From: an uncultured Coprococcus sp.
Lineage (GTDB): Bacteria > Bacillota > Clostridia > Lachnospirales > Lachnospiraceae
Length of the DNA stretch: 64,000 nt
Assembly (NCBI GenBank): GCA_900548215.1
Contig: URJI01000003.1
Location: 10,399 to 74,398 of the forward strand
Reading direction: 5' to 3'
In this document: piece by piece, positions 19,701 to 28,109 of the stretch
Layout: each line of letters opens with the position of its first letter
Numbering within the stretch: position 1 is the stretch's first letter
Translations under genes and position numbers: made by a program
The notes under the pieces: generated by a model
Database searches by the model: none
What the model was told of the DNA's origin: nothing
Seen by the model: only the letters and a program-made list of their open reading frames with translations

Positions 19701-22700
19701 CACGTTATCTCCGATGGCTATTGTATTGCCATTCACTTCACATGTTACAGTGTGCTTGTAACCATCTATGTCTGCATTTGACTCTGTGACCGTATATGTT
19801 CCGGCTGGAGCGTTGTCAATCACGTAGCTTCCAAGTACAAACTGATCATATGATATATGGGTCACGCCCTCATATGACGCAGGACCTGTAATATCAAATG
19901 TTATGGCTGCCTTCTGTGCATCTGTAAGTGAATCTCCGCCATCAAACATCTTGATGATCTGAAGTCTTCCAACATTGATTGTATTCGTAATCTTTACATC
20001 AGTTACAACGCCGTCAGAATCACGGGTTACGTCTACATCTCCTGTATAACCGCTTACCTCATTCTCAACAACTGTGTATTTGATAATGTTGCCGTCTGCA
20101 TCTTTCTTGTCAAGATCCGTAAATGTACCGCTCCATCCGTTCTCTTCGCTAAGAACGATCTGCTTATCAGCGATTATATCTGATGTTCCATCAGCCTTCT
20201 CAACAGCCAGATCAACAGTGACACTTGTCGGTCTCTTATTCAGCTTGTTATTGTTGTCGACCCATTCCTTTGTCACTGGAATCTCAGTCTTTTCAACTCG
20301 GACAGTCTTATCTGTATTCGTAATGGTGATCATGCCATTTACTGTACCATTGTTGTTATATGACACCGCAAAGTTCTCATCTGAGAATTCCTCTTCAGCA
20401 AAATAGAATAGATTCTTATTGTTACTGTCTACAACTGGCAGGGAAAGCTCACCACTTGTCCAGTTATTGCCCCTATTAAGTTTAACTGTTGCAACAGGTG
20501 TACTGTTTTTATCATAACTCGAAGATACTGTTGATGAATATATTTTCACAACCAGATCGCCATCCACTGGAATGTTCTCATCTGAAAGTGTTGAATTATT
20601 TGCATCCTTCCACAGCTTCTTTACCTGTATCTTTCTGTCTTCCGGCTGATTACTTATAGGGAGATCGAAATCGGCAATCTTATCTTCTCCCATACTAGTA
20701 CCGCTTAATATAGGATATTTGACATCATCTATACCTTCAAGTATAGGACCCTTCTTCGAGTCCGCATCAGCGTTAAGGTTGTAAATATATACAGGCTCAT
20801 CAAGAGTCTTATATCCATCCGGTGCACTAACCTCAACAAGCTTATAATAGAAGTTATAATACAGACTTCTGAGTGTGAGCTTACCTTCTGCATTCGTGAT
20901 TCGCTCTTCGCTCGTATCAGGCTCTATGAGATGCCAGCTTGTATCTGAAAGATCATCCGGTGATCCATATCTGTAAAGTTCAAATTCTGCTCCTTTAAGT
21001 TTTATTCCAGACATGACTGCATCAGTCTTGATTATTGTCAAATGGAACTGCTTAACCTTTGATACGTAATTAACTCCATCATCGTGTACTTCTGTCTCAA
21101 CCCTGCTGCTGTCCGCAGAACTGACTGAACCAAGAATACCAACCTGGTTACTTATAGTAGTATCAAGTGCTCCTGTGTATGACAGAACATATTTATACTT
21201 TAATATCAGTTTTGTAGAATCAGGCACATTGAGTGTCAGTGTAGATTTCTTGGCACTGTTATCATCTACATATGTATAACTGTACAGATTAGAAGGAACA
21301 TTCCTTCCTGTGTCAGCATATACAAGCTGAAGTGAATCGGACTTAAGATATACATTATTAACTGATGCAGCAGATGAATAGTCATATGTGTCAACTACAG
21401 TAACTGTTCCTGTTGTTCCAAGCGTTTTGCCATCTTCATTGATATTTACAGTATATTCTATGCTCTTTGTATTCTTATCAAATGATCCAGCTGTCTTTGA
21501 CATAGATGGCTTTGTTACAGTTACAGATGAGCTGTCGGTTTCTGTAGTCTTTGAGCCGTCTGATGATGTTATTGTTCCAGAACAATTGTTGACAAATGTC
21601 CTGTCATTCTCACTAATAGCAGCATCAACATCTGCATCTACCTTTACAGCATAGTACATCTCTATTTTGACTTTACTATCCCAGAAAGCCATGTCATCAA
21701 TGCTGAAACTAAGCCTATTGCCATTAACAGATACATTCTTTACGTGATTTGAACCTTCCAAACCTGTTGAAGGATTGGTCTTATTGTCAGCATAATATGT
21801 TGCAAAATATACTCCATCAAGGCCTGAAACACACTCTCCCGTTCCATTTGGAAGTATCTCATTGCGGTGATTATTTATATACTGTGTATCAAGACTTGTT
21901 CCCTCAGGCAAAACGTCATAAAAATCAAGGACATCACCTTTTCCATATACAAAATTTTCGTTAAGAACTACTTTGTATATGAATACATTATCATCTTTTA
22001 CATATCCAACAATGCTGGACTTCTCGTCAACACCATTGCTAATGCTGTACTTCTTCACAATGGCTCCATGAGTCTTTTTCTTGACCACGTAAGAATCCGA
22101 AACATCCTTTGATGAATTTGAAGTAGTAAATGTTCCATCATTCTTAGCTTCATAATTATCAGCATCAGTTTTTACTGTTGTTGAATATGTAAGCTCAATA
22201 TTTTGAGCCTGTCCGTCGGCGTAATCAACATCCTTTAAGAATGTAATGACAAAGCCCATGATATCATAAGGATTACTTATACCCGAAAGATCATCAACAA
22301 CTCGCTGATTCTCCCATCCACAAAATTCAGTTATCTGATAGCTCAACTTATAATCTGTGCCCTGAACCAAATCACCGACATGGATATTATTGATCTGTTC
22401 ATTCGTAAAATAGTGATCAGATCTGTCAACATCAGGCCACTTCTTGTCAATCTTATCTGAATATGTACTGCCTGCTGTTATCTTTCCTGAAATAGTAGTC
22501 TTCCATGCAAGTACGCTGCTATCATCACCATCTGTGATGCCAACAAATTTCTTTTTTACACCACCATTATCAATTTCTACTTTGTCATTTGCGCTGTCTG
22601 AATCAGTTCCCTTAGTTATACCTACTTCGTTGTAATATGTATCAGTAAGCTTCTCACCCTCTGTGACAGCGGTCTCATATGTGAGAACAATCTTTGATCT

Positions 22701-24572
22701 GCGGTCGGAAAGTTCAATCTTATTAGTTCCATCTGTAAGATATACTTTACCGCCATCAAGAACTATTTTTGCCGGAAGAGAGATCTTTGTTGCTGAAGCT
22801 GTTCCGTTAATCTCTACGTCGCAATTCTTATCCTCATCAACTACATTATCATTCTTCTTATATATATCTGTGATAGTTACATCTGTAAGATCTTTCTTGT
22901 TGTCCTCATTTATAGTGATGGTCCATGTAATCTTGCTTCCATCTTCTGAAAGGGTACCTTTCTTTGATACCTTTGGAGTCTTCTTACCACCATTATAATC
23001 TATATCTCTGTGTGATGTCTCTGTGGAAGTGTTCTTACCATCATCTGCTGTCGCAGTATTATCCGAATTCACCTTGACGGTACCAACGCCATCATCAATA
23101 TCATATATGACAATATCATAACTTATCTCATACTGATTGTTCGCATCAAGCTTTGGAAGCGTTCCGGTAAGCACCTGACCATCATTTGCAATATCTCCAT
23201 CAGGTCCTTTCACATAATTCTCATCAGTGAGGATCGTGTCCTGCCAATTATTCAGATTCTTTTTCTTTACAATTATATTCTGGACTTTTCTTTTGGCGTT
23301 TGATCCAAGTCTGGAATCAAGCTCACCTGATATAACATCATTGAGATCAATATCACCATCCGTTCCGTACTCAGAACTTATTACAAGATTATAATTAAAT
23401 GTAATCGTTCTGTTCTCAGAATCAGCCGTCACGTTAGAAACACTTTTCTTGAGCTTAAGATCTGTAGCACCATCTTTTACATATTTATATGATTTGTTTG
23501 TCTGCTCAGAATCACTTACTGTATTGTTGTCCACATCAGCCTGATTTTTCTGATTCAGATTTACGATGTCCTGTCCAAGATCACCAACTTCACTCTTTAC
23601 CGTGTATGTAACTTTGTAAGACTGCTTTGCACCAAGATTTGGAAGTGTTCCGGAAATCGTGGCCGAACTACTGTCATAGGAAAGTTTCGACGAAATATCA
23701 TTTCCTGATGGATCTACAACTTTTATGTTAACCACATCAGGAAGCACCCCTGTCAGATCATTCGATATAACATCTTTAAATATGAGATCAGGAGTTGTCC
23801 CCTCAGCTGATGCTGTTCCATGTTTTGAAGAAACTTCTACAGTGTAATCAAAATATACATAACCATCATCAGGATTTGCTGTATATCCGTTTGAAGCAGA
23901 CTTCATCAAATCTACGTCAGGTTTGAAGTCAACTGGTACGTTGACAGTAATCTTGCTTGTAAACTTATTCTCAATTTCATTCTTTTCATTGTATTTTGAG
24001 AGATCTAATGTTACCCATGCGGAGAAGCTCGCATCAAGCTCGACATTCTCAACAAGCTTATCCTTAAATATAATAGTAGTAAGAATGCCGTCTACAACTG
24101 AATATGAACCAATCTGCACGCCATCCTTTGATATCGGTTTGTCATACACATTGTTACCGATCTTTATATTATCAGGAAGCTTATACGTAAATGAAGCATC
24201 CTCTCCCGATGCTATGATCGCATTGACCGTATCAATGTCAAAAGTGATATCCATAGCCATCTGTGTTGTTGTTCCCTGTTTTGTTGAATCGTTAGGGTCA
24301 AGCGGAAGCTTATATATCTTATGGCTTGTATTGCTTGAACCATATACCTTACCATCAGCACCTTGAATTATTACGCCGGTGATATATTTGTCCATCTCTC
24401 CCATATTCTGCGCATCTGACAGCAAAGCTATCGAATCTGTCGGGGTTGCGCTTTCATTCCCTGTTCTTGCTTCAGCTGCACTTGTCCAACTATAATTAGA
24501 AGGTGAGATCAACGTTGTGATCATAACAACAGCCAACAGCAAAGCTATGAGTTTCTTTGTAGTCTTCGTCAT
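13791..24572 (-). CDS. Giant wall-anchored Cna_B-repeat surface protein (3,593 aa)
   Basis: A signal peptide (MTKTTKKLIALLLAVVMITT) starts the protein. The N-terminal third holds fimbrial isopeptide/DUF11-like domains and a SpaA-like domain (GAEFELYRYG). From about residue 1,300 to 3,050 lie some 17 Cna_B-like domains, most of them an alternating pair: type A (SGTKTWDD...NSYTPGKT) and type B (VTKNWDD...NSYTPE). Each keeps the Lys (KTW/KNW), Glu (TED/KET) and Asn (KNSY/TNSY) expected for an internal isopeptide bond. SpaA-like domains follow, then a TTE/TTQ wall-spanning stretch, HPDTG (residue 3,554), a transmembrane segment and KRKK. This is a sortase-anchored stalk or adhesin; the ligand is unknown. 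The ribosome site AAAGAGGT supports the start. Confidence 0.93.
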   Translation of the reverse strand: MTKTTKKLIALLLAVVMITTLISPSNYSWTSAAEARTGNESATPTDSIALLSDAQNMGEMDKYITGVIIQGADGKVYGSSNTSHKIYKLPLDPNDSTKQGTTTQMAMDITFDIDTVNAIIASGEDASFTYKLPDNIKIGNNVYDKPISKDGVQIGSYSVVDGILTTIIFKDKLVENVELDASFSAWVTLDLSKYNEKNEIENKFTSKITVNVPVDFKPDVDLMKSASNGYTANPDDGYVYFDYTVEVSSKHGTASAEGTTPDLIFKDVISNDLTGVLPDVVNIKVVDPSGNDISSKLSYDSSSATISGTLPNLGAKQSYKVTYTVKSEVGDLGQDIVNLNQKNQADVDNNTVSDSEQTNKSYKYVKDGATDLKLKKSVSNVTADSENRTITFNYNLVISSEYGTDGDIDLNDVISGELDSRLGSNAKRKVQNIIVKKKNLNNWQDTILTDENYVKGPDGDIANDGQVLTGTLPKLDANNQYEISYDIVIYDIDDGVGTVKVNSDNTATADDGKNTSTETSHRDIDYNGGKKTPKVSKKGTLSEDGSKITWTITINEDNKKDLTDVTITDIYKKNDNVVDEDKNCDVEINGTASATKISLPAKIVLDGGKVYLTDGTNKIELSDRRSKIVLTYETAVTEGEKLTDTYYNEVGITKGTDSDSANDKVEIDNGGVKKKFVGITDGDDSSVLAWKTTISGKITAGSTYSDKIDKKWPDVDRSDHYFTNEQINNIHVGDLVQGTDYKLSYQITEFCGWENQRVVDDLSGISNPYDIMGFVITFLKDVDYADGQAQNIELTYSTTVKTDADNYEAKNDGTFTTSNSSKDVSDSYVVKKKTHGAIVKKYSISNGVDEKSSIVGYVKDDNVFIYKVVLNENFVYGKGDVLDFYDVLPEGTSLDTQYINNHRNEILPNGTGECVSGLDGVYFATYYADNKTNPSTGLEGSNHVKNVSVNGNRLSFSIDDMAFWDSKVKIEMYYAVKVDADVDAAISENDRTFVNNCSGTITSSDGSKTTETDSSSVTVTKPSMSKTAGSFDKNTKSIEYTVNINEDGKTLGTTGTVTVVDTYDYSSAASVNNVYLKSDSLQLVYADTGRNVPSNLYSYTYVDDNSAKKSTLTLNVPDSTKLILKYKYVLSYTGALDTTISNQVGILGSVSSADSSRVETEVHDDGVNYVSKVKQFHLTIIKTDAVMSGIKLKGAEFELYRYGSPDDLSDTSWHLIEPDTSEERITNAEGKLTLRSLYYNFYYKLVEVSAPDGYKTLDEPVYIYNLNADADSKKGPILEGIDDVKYPILSGTSMGEDKIADFDLPISNQPEDRKIQVKKLWKDANNSTLSDENIPVDGDLVVKIYSSTVSSSYDKNSTPVATVKLNRGNNWTSGELSLPVVDSNNKNLFYFAEEEFSDENFAVSYNNNGTVNGMITITNTDKTVRVEKTEIPVTKEWVDNNNKLNKRPTSVTVDLAVEKADGTSDIIADKQIVLSEENGWSGTFTDLDKKDADGNIIKYTVVENEVSGYTGDVDVTRDSDGVVTDVKITNTINVGRLQIIKMFDGGDSLTDAQKAAITFDITGPASYEGVTHISYDQFVLGSYVIDNAPAGTYTVTESNADIDGYKHTVTCEVNGNTIAIGDNVTVIDGDITAITFVNKYEELVDIRGTKTWDDADDQDGMRPENITVRLMNGDDEVDNVAVTPDAITGEWTYSFTGLPKYDSAGNEIKYSVKEDAVTGYDAEITGYDILNKHTPETINISGTKTWSDGDNQDGTRPGSITVNLLANGVKYASKKVEPDASGNWKYSFTDLPKYSNKQVIVYTITEDAVENYSTAIDGYNVTNSYTPGKTSVSVTKNWDDANNQDGKRPESIKVQLYADGSPVGEEITLTADDGWTYTWSGLAVKKAGHNIAYTVKETEIPEGYTSGEPTGNMTDGFTITNSYTPETIDVSGTKTWDDGNNQDGTRPGSITVNLLANGVKTASKEVTPDADGNWTYSFADLPKYNDGTLITYTVSEENVEGYDTAVSGYNIKNTYSPKKTQISVTKKWVDADNQDGKRSDKVKVVLLADGDVITDSEAELSDDNNWAHTWTGLDVNKNGNKITYTVKEISDLGDYTSETTGSAEDGFVITNSYTPEKIAISGTKTWDDADNQDGKRPESININLFADGVKYASKKVEPDASGNWKYSFTDLPKYSNKQEIVYTITEDAVENYSTAIDGYNVTNSYTPGKTSISVTKNWDDADNQDGKRPGSIKVQLYADGTPVGEEITLTADDGWTYTWDNLAIYSAGQKIIYTVKETEVPEGYTSGEPTGNMADGFVITNSYVPETTQVSGTKVWDDADNQDGMRDESITVNLLANGVKKKSKTITAADNWEFTFTGLPKYENGHKITYTVTEDAVAGYDTDITGDAENGYTITNRHTPETIDISGTKTWDDGDNQDGTRPTSIKVNLYADGIKYASKDVEPDASGNWNYSFTDLPKYNNGQKIVYTVSEDNVEGYTAEVTGYNIKNSYTPGKTMVKVGKVWDDDDNRDGKRLETVSVQLYADGVAYGDVVTLTEATDWVYAWTDLDEKKAGQTIVYTVKEVGSLGEYTSVVSEDGPNSFIITNSYTPEKITISGTKTWDDADNQDGKRPESIKVNLYADGVKYADKVVEPDASGNWKYSFTDLPKYSNGQKIVYTVTEDNVDGYTAEVTGYNIKNSYTPGKTMVKVSKIWDDDNNRDGKRFETVNVQLYADGVAYGEAVALTEAMGWTYTWTDLDEKKAGQTIVYTVKEVGSLGEYTSVVSEDGPNSFIITNSYTPEKITISGTKTWDDADNQDGKRPESIKVNLLADGVKYADKVVEPDASGNWKYSFTDLPKYSNGQKIKYTISENEVADYSSEVTGYDIKNSYTPGKTSVKVTKVWNDADNQDGKRAPSVKVVLLADGNRVAGSETTLSESNNWTTTWSGLDEKKAGNTIVYRVKELTTIDGYSTDLRFIDNGEFEVENTHIPSKVSVSGIKTWDDDNNRDNQRPDEITVKLLADGQVVDSKTVTAAGDWKYEFDNLDEYKDGQKIVYTVEETPVTGYYASVDGYDITNTYKPNNIKLTKTINGDVAPDDVAHNITFNVTGDNGYSKTIKLTDPDVKDLGNGKYEIMLVNVPNGRYTVEETAYTYDGSAVSVTYTVDGTDGDGDKTPSIRLTNGKDTDVQFVDTYRLGSISFTKAGLYKESCAENADDLKMLDGVEFALYSADDTDLANEIATAKSVGGTVVFDNLKTGTYLIKEKSAEGGYIIDDTVYTAEVTADSEEPASLNGVENNTLVNDLPRTDIKISKVSEEDNGVKLPNSVYGLYKKDENGEDELIAKATTDENGELKFEGILVDTEYVIKEIQSPDGYYVSEKPISIKFIKDDNGNVIVDSFDSGVNPDSGKATVIIDNNGNITWLEPTVKYLFDKVDEDGVPLKGATLRLEDADGKMVDEWITDGHSYEIVGVLAAGQTYTLREIKAPSGYDLAKDIEFTVSDDKVAAGEDTVVTITMVDKKTTTTETTETTETTETTETTETTQTTETTETTETTETTETTQTTETTQTTEVTTEDKHHPDTGDQVPIIPIALILFVSLGGCGCIVIYKRKKDKQSNQ
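15415..20300 (-). repeat. Tandem Cna_B array with two-domain super-repeat
   Basis: Sixteen domains of about 90-98 residues follow one another, and the A-B pair repeats with a period near 567-570 bp. Bases 16171-16370 and 16738-16937 are identical over about 200 bp at an offset of 567, and a further near-identical pair is offset by about 1,140 bp (around 18,000 and 19,140). Such identity points to recent duplication or gene conversion. Short-read assemblies could miscount these copies. Confidence 0.88.
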
Positions 24573-24665
24573 ATTCTCATTACCTCTTTCCTTATAATCT
24601 GATCATAATCATCTATCCCCGGATGTCAGAACAGACTCTCCCCATAGACGACATTATTATAGTTC

Positions 24666-24694
24666 AATGTATCATAACACTAAGTAATTGTAAA
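24666..24694 (-). promoter_or_regulatory. Candidate promoter of the giant Cna_B gene
   Basis: On the minus strand TTTACA (24694-24689) and TACATT (24671-24666) are 17 bp apart in the 186-bp gap after gpsA. A TATAAT at 24661-24656 is an alternative -10 but has a poor -35. The leader would be about 90 nt. Confidence 0.4.
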
Positions 24695-24758
24695 CAGTTT
24701 GTAAACAAAAAAACAATTTTTAAGAAATATTTGTTCACATTTGTCCTAATTTCTATTT

Positions 24759-25748
24759 TTATAGTTCACTTTTTCTATCCCTGTTTAACAGTTCTGTGAG
24801 TGCCTCTTTTGCTGTCATACCATTGAAAAGCACATTATTTACAGCTTCAACAATCGGCATTTCAACACCATATTTTCTTGCAAGAGCAAGTGTAGCTTTT
24901 GCCGAGTAGACGCCCTCAACAACCATCTTTACTTCAGCCATCGCCTCCTCATATGTCTTTCCCTGTCCTATGAGATATCCGGCATTTCTGTTCCGGCTAT
25001 GAAGTGATGTACATGTTACGATGAGATCCCCCATGCCAGAAAGTCCTGAAAGGGTCTTTACATCAGCGCCCATTGCCAGCCCCAGTCTCATAATCTCTGC
25101 CATTCCACGTGTCATGAGCGCAGCTTTTGTATTGTCTCCAAGGCCAAGGCCATCAGATATTCCGGCTGCAAGCGCGATGACGTTCTTCACTGAACCTCCA
25201 AGTTCAATTCCCGTAACATCTGTGCTTGTATAAACTCTGAAATAATCATTCATAAATGCATTCTGGACTATCTTGGCAATCTCAATATCACGGGCTCCTG
25301 CAACTACCGTGGTAGGTATTTCTCTGCCAACCTCTTCAGCATGAGACGGACCTGACAAAACTGCAACATGTGCCTGCGGAATCTCCGACTCAATAATCTC
25401 CACAAGTGCCATAAGAGTTGACTCCTCAATACCCTTACTTACATTCACAATCAGCTGCCCTTCTTGTACATATCCGGCAACGCTCCTGGCTGTACTTCTG
25501 ACAAATGGTGAAGGGACGGCACACACTACCATATCCTGTCCCATAACAGCACTCGAGGCATCTGTTGTATAATCTATGCTGTTGTTTAATATAACGCCCG
25601 GCAGCCTGTCTCTCTGCTCATGAAACTCTCTGAGCATGGCAACCTCTCTTTCATCTATAGACCAAACGATCACCTCGTGACCATTTCCAGCCAGTAAATT
25701 AGCCAGTGCGGACCCCCAGCCGCCTGCTCCAAGAACACCAATTTTCAT
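24759..25748 (-). CDS. gpsA: NAD(P)-dependent glycerol-3-phosphate dehydrogenase
   Basis: The 329-residue cytosolic enzyme reduces dihydroxyacetone phosphate to sn-glycerol 3-phosphate, the backbone used by PlsY for phospholipid. The nucleotide-binding motif GAGGWGSALANLLA lies at residues 7-20, and the conserved GSVKNVIALAAGISDGLGLG carries the catalytic lysine. The ATG at 25748 is 9 bases after GGAGG; a TTG two codons earlier is too close to it. It lies next to plsY in the same direction, but a hairpin and about 300 bp separate them, so it probably has its own promoter. Confidence 0.96.
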   Translation of the reverse strand: MKIGVLGAGGWGSALANLLAGNGHEVIVWSIDEREVAMLREFHEQRDRLPGVILNNSIDYTTDASSAVMGQDMVVCAVPSPFVRSTARSVAGYVQEGQLIVNVSKGIEESTLMALVEIIESEIPQAHVAVLSGPSHAEEVGREIPTTVVAGARDIEIAKIVQNAFMNDYFRVYTSTDVTGIELGGSVKNVIALAAGISDGLGLGDNTKAALMTRGMAEIMRLGLAMGADVKTLSGLSGMGDLIVTCTSLHSRNRNAGYLIGQGKTYEEAMAEVKMVVEGVYSAKATLALARKYGVEMPIVEAVNNVLFNGMTAKEALTELLNRDRKSEL

Positions 25749-26056
25749 TATCAAGTACCTCCATCTATCCTTTTAAGTATTCTTTTACCGATGTATTACA
25801 TCTTGCACTGTCTTAACGATTAAAGACATTCTTATATTTTACTATTTTTTCTTAATTGAATCTAGATGTTATAGCAAAGTTATTGATATAAGTTTGATAT
25901 TTTTAAAATTCAGGCTATTATTACGGCAATATTGCATGTTATGTCAACTCACTTTTTCTGAACCAAGCATTTTGTATAGTAAAATCAAATACATACTCAA
26001 TCACATAATTTTAATTAGTGTTTTTCATATTAATATTCATAAAAAAGACAATATAA
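25749..26056. other. AT-rich gap upstream of gpsA
   Basis: About 300 bp of AT-rich sequence without a supported gene. It should hold the gpsA promoter; only weak candidates are visible (for example TTCAAT-18-TATAAG on the minus strand near 25,840). A short plus-strand reading frame has no ribosome site or recognisable product. Confidence 0.5.
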
Positions 26057-26089
26057 AAGACGGTGATATCAAAACAATACCACCGTCTT
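26057..26089 (-). terminator. Terminator after plsY
   Basis: Perfect 9-bp arms (AAGACGGTG / CACCGTCTT) enclose a 15-nt, partly pairing loop and are followed on the minus strand by TTTTAT. It lies 12 bp past the plsY stop. Confidence 0.65.
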
Positions 26090-26101
26090 ATAAAATCTAA
26101 A

Positions 26102-26761
26102 CTATTTGTTTTTTGAACCAAATGACAGTTTATTCTCTGTACCTGCAATAAGTCTTTTGATATTTGGCAGATGCCTTATCACAGCCATACCTGCAATCAC
26201 AGCAGCTAGTACAATTCCCTCTATCATCTTGCTGTTCGAAGTAAAATTGTAATCCCCATGAATTGCAAACACTGTATACAATACAAAGAAACCAATCATG
26301 ATTGTAAGCGAGCCAACTGAGACATATCTTGTAATCACAACACTTATGATAAATGCCGCAAGCAATATCACAACAAGTCTCCAATCCCACAGACCAACTA
26401 TCATTCCACCGCTGGCAGCAATTCCCTTGCCACCCTTAAACTGCATGTAAAACGGAAAATTATGTCCAAGCACAACACCAAGTCCTGTGTAAAGAACAAA
26501 CATATACGCATTTCCTATGCCAAGCTGCCCTAGTATCACATGTGTAAGTGAACACGCTACAATTCCTTTCAAAAAATCTCCAAGAAAAACTATCAATCCA
26601 GCCTTTTTGCCGAGCACCCTGAGTGCATTCGTTGTCCCAGCGTTGCCACTGCCGTACTTTCTGATATCAACGCCCTTAAGTCTTCCATATATATATGCGG
26701 TCTGTATCAGCCCAACTCCATAACCTCCTACAAGGCATATTACTCTTATCGCTATCTCCAT
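26102..26761 (-). CDS. plsY: Glycerol-3-phosphate acyltransferase PlsY
   Basis: The 219-residue integral membrane enzyme transfers the acyl group from acyl-phosphate to glycerol 3-phosphate, the first acylation of phospholipid synthesis. PlsY motifs are present: YGSGNAGTTNALR near residue 37, GHNFPFYMQFKGGKGIA near residue 99, and several hydrophobic spans. The start lies 2 bp after the der stop, so translation is probably coupled. A basic tail (FGSKNK) ends the protein. Confidence 0.96.
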   Translation of the reverse strand: MEIAIRVICLVGGYGVGLIQTAYIYGRLKGVDIRKYGSGNAGTTNALRVLGKKAGLIVFLGDFLKGIVACSLTHVILGQLGIGNAYMFVLYTGLGVVLGHNFPFYMQFKGGKGIAASGGMIVGLWDWRLVVILLAAFIISVVITRYVSVGSLTIMIGFFVLYTVFAIHGDYNFTSNSKMIEGIVLAAVIAGMAVIRHLPNIKRLIAGTENKLSFGSKNK

Positions 26762-26763
26762 GA

Positions 26764-28086
26764 CTATTTCTCTTTCCTCTCTCTGATTATGAATTTTAAA
26801 GGCGTTCCCCTGAATCCAAATGACTCTCTTATCCTGTTCTCAATATATCTTGTATATGAGAAGTGCATAAGTTCCTTGTCGTTTACAAATATAACAAATG
26901 TAGGCGGTTTTACAGCAACCTGTGTTATATAGTAAAGTTTCAGTCTCTTGCCCTTATCTGAAGGAGGCTGCTGCATCGCAACAGCTTCACTCATAATCTC
27001 ATTAAGTACACCAGTAGCTATTCGGAGTGAGTGATTCTCTATGACAGCATCTATAGTCTCAAATAGTTTAGGAAGTCGCTGTCCTGTCTGTGCAGATATA
27101 AAAATGAGCTCTGCATACGGCATATATGACAGCTTATTTCTTATTTCTTCTGTAAATTTATATATGGTCTTGTCATTTTTCTCTATGGCATCCCATTTAT
27201 TTACAGCTATTATCATACCCTTTCCGCGCTCATGTGCTATTCCAGCAATCTTGGCATCCTGATCTGTTATACCCTCTGTGGCATCTATAACAAGAACAGC
27301 CACATTACATCTCTCAACTGCTGATACCGTCCTTATGATACTATATCTCTCAATATCCTCTTTGATCTTGCTCTTTCGTCTAAGTCCTGCAGTATCTATG
27401 AATACATATTTCCTGCCATTTCTGACAATCTCAGTATCGACGGCATCTCTGGTGGTTCCAGCTATATCAGACACTATAACTCTATCCTCACCAAGGAGTT
27501 TATTTATAATAGAAGATTTGCCAACATTTGGTTTTCCAATGATTGCAATCCTTGGTCTCTCATCCTCTACCTCTTCTCTCGCCGACTCATCAAAATGTGA
27601 GACCACTTCGTCGAGCATATCTCCTATTCCAAGTCTTGACGATCCCGATATCGGATGTGGATCTCCAAGGCCAAGATTGTAAAATTCATACACATCCGGC
27701 ATAAATTTCTCAAAACTGTCAACCTTGTTTACAACCAGAACTATAGGCTTATTTGATCTTCTTAGCATGTCAGCAACCTTTGAATCATCATCAACCATCC
27801 CCTGTCTGACATCTGTCATGAAAATGATGACATCAGCAGTCTCTATGGCTATCTCAGCCTGCTCTCTCATGCTCTTAAGTATGATATTATCAGACTCCGG
27901 TTCAATACCTCCGGTATCTATAAGCGTAAAATTGTAATCCAGCCAGTTAATATCAGCATATATCCTGTCTCTGGTAACTCCCGGTGTATCCTGTACTATG
28001 GATATCTTCTCCCCGGCAAGCACATTGAACAGAGTAGATTTACCTACGTTTGGTCTTCCAACTATGGCTACAATAGGTTTACTCAT
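26764..28086 (-). CDS. der: Ribosome-assembly GTPase Der (EngA)
   Basis: The 440-residue protein has the diagnostic two tandem GTPase domains, GRPNVGKST (residues about 10-18) with DTGGI and NKVD, and GKPNVGKSS (about 184-192) with DTAGLRRK and NKWD. A C-terminal KH-like domain follows. It is needed for 50S subunit maturation. GGAGG precedes the ATG at 28086. The der-plsY-gpsA order is conserved in Clostridia. Confidence 0.97.
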   Translation of the reverse strand: MSKPIVAIVGRPNVGKSTLFNVLAGEKISIVQDTPGVTRDRIYADINWLDYNFTLIDTGGIEPESDNIILKSMREQAEIAIETADVIIFMTDVRQGMVDDDSKVADMLRRSNKPIVLVVNKVDSFEKFMPDVYEFYNLGLGDPHPISGSSRLGIGDMLDEVVSHFDESAREEVEDERPRIAIIGKPNVGKSSIINKLLGEDRVIVSDIAGTTRDAVDTEIVRNGRKYVFIDTAGLRRKSKIKEDIERYSIIRTVSAVERCNVAVLVIDATEGITDQDAKIAGIAHERGKGMIIAVNKWDAIEKNDKTIYKFTEEIRNKLSYMPYAELIFISAQTGQRLPKLFETIDAVIENHSLRIATGVLNEIMSEAVAMQQPPSDKGKRLKLYYITQVAVKPPTFVIFVNDKELMHFSYTRYIENRIRESFGFRGTPLKFIIRERKEK

Positions 28087-28109
28087 TCCTGTTTCCTCCG
28101 TTTATTTAT

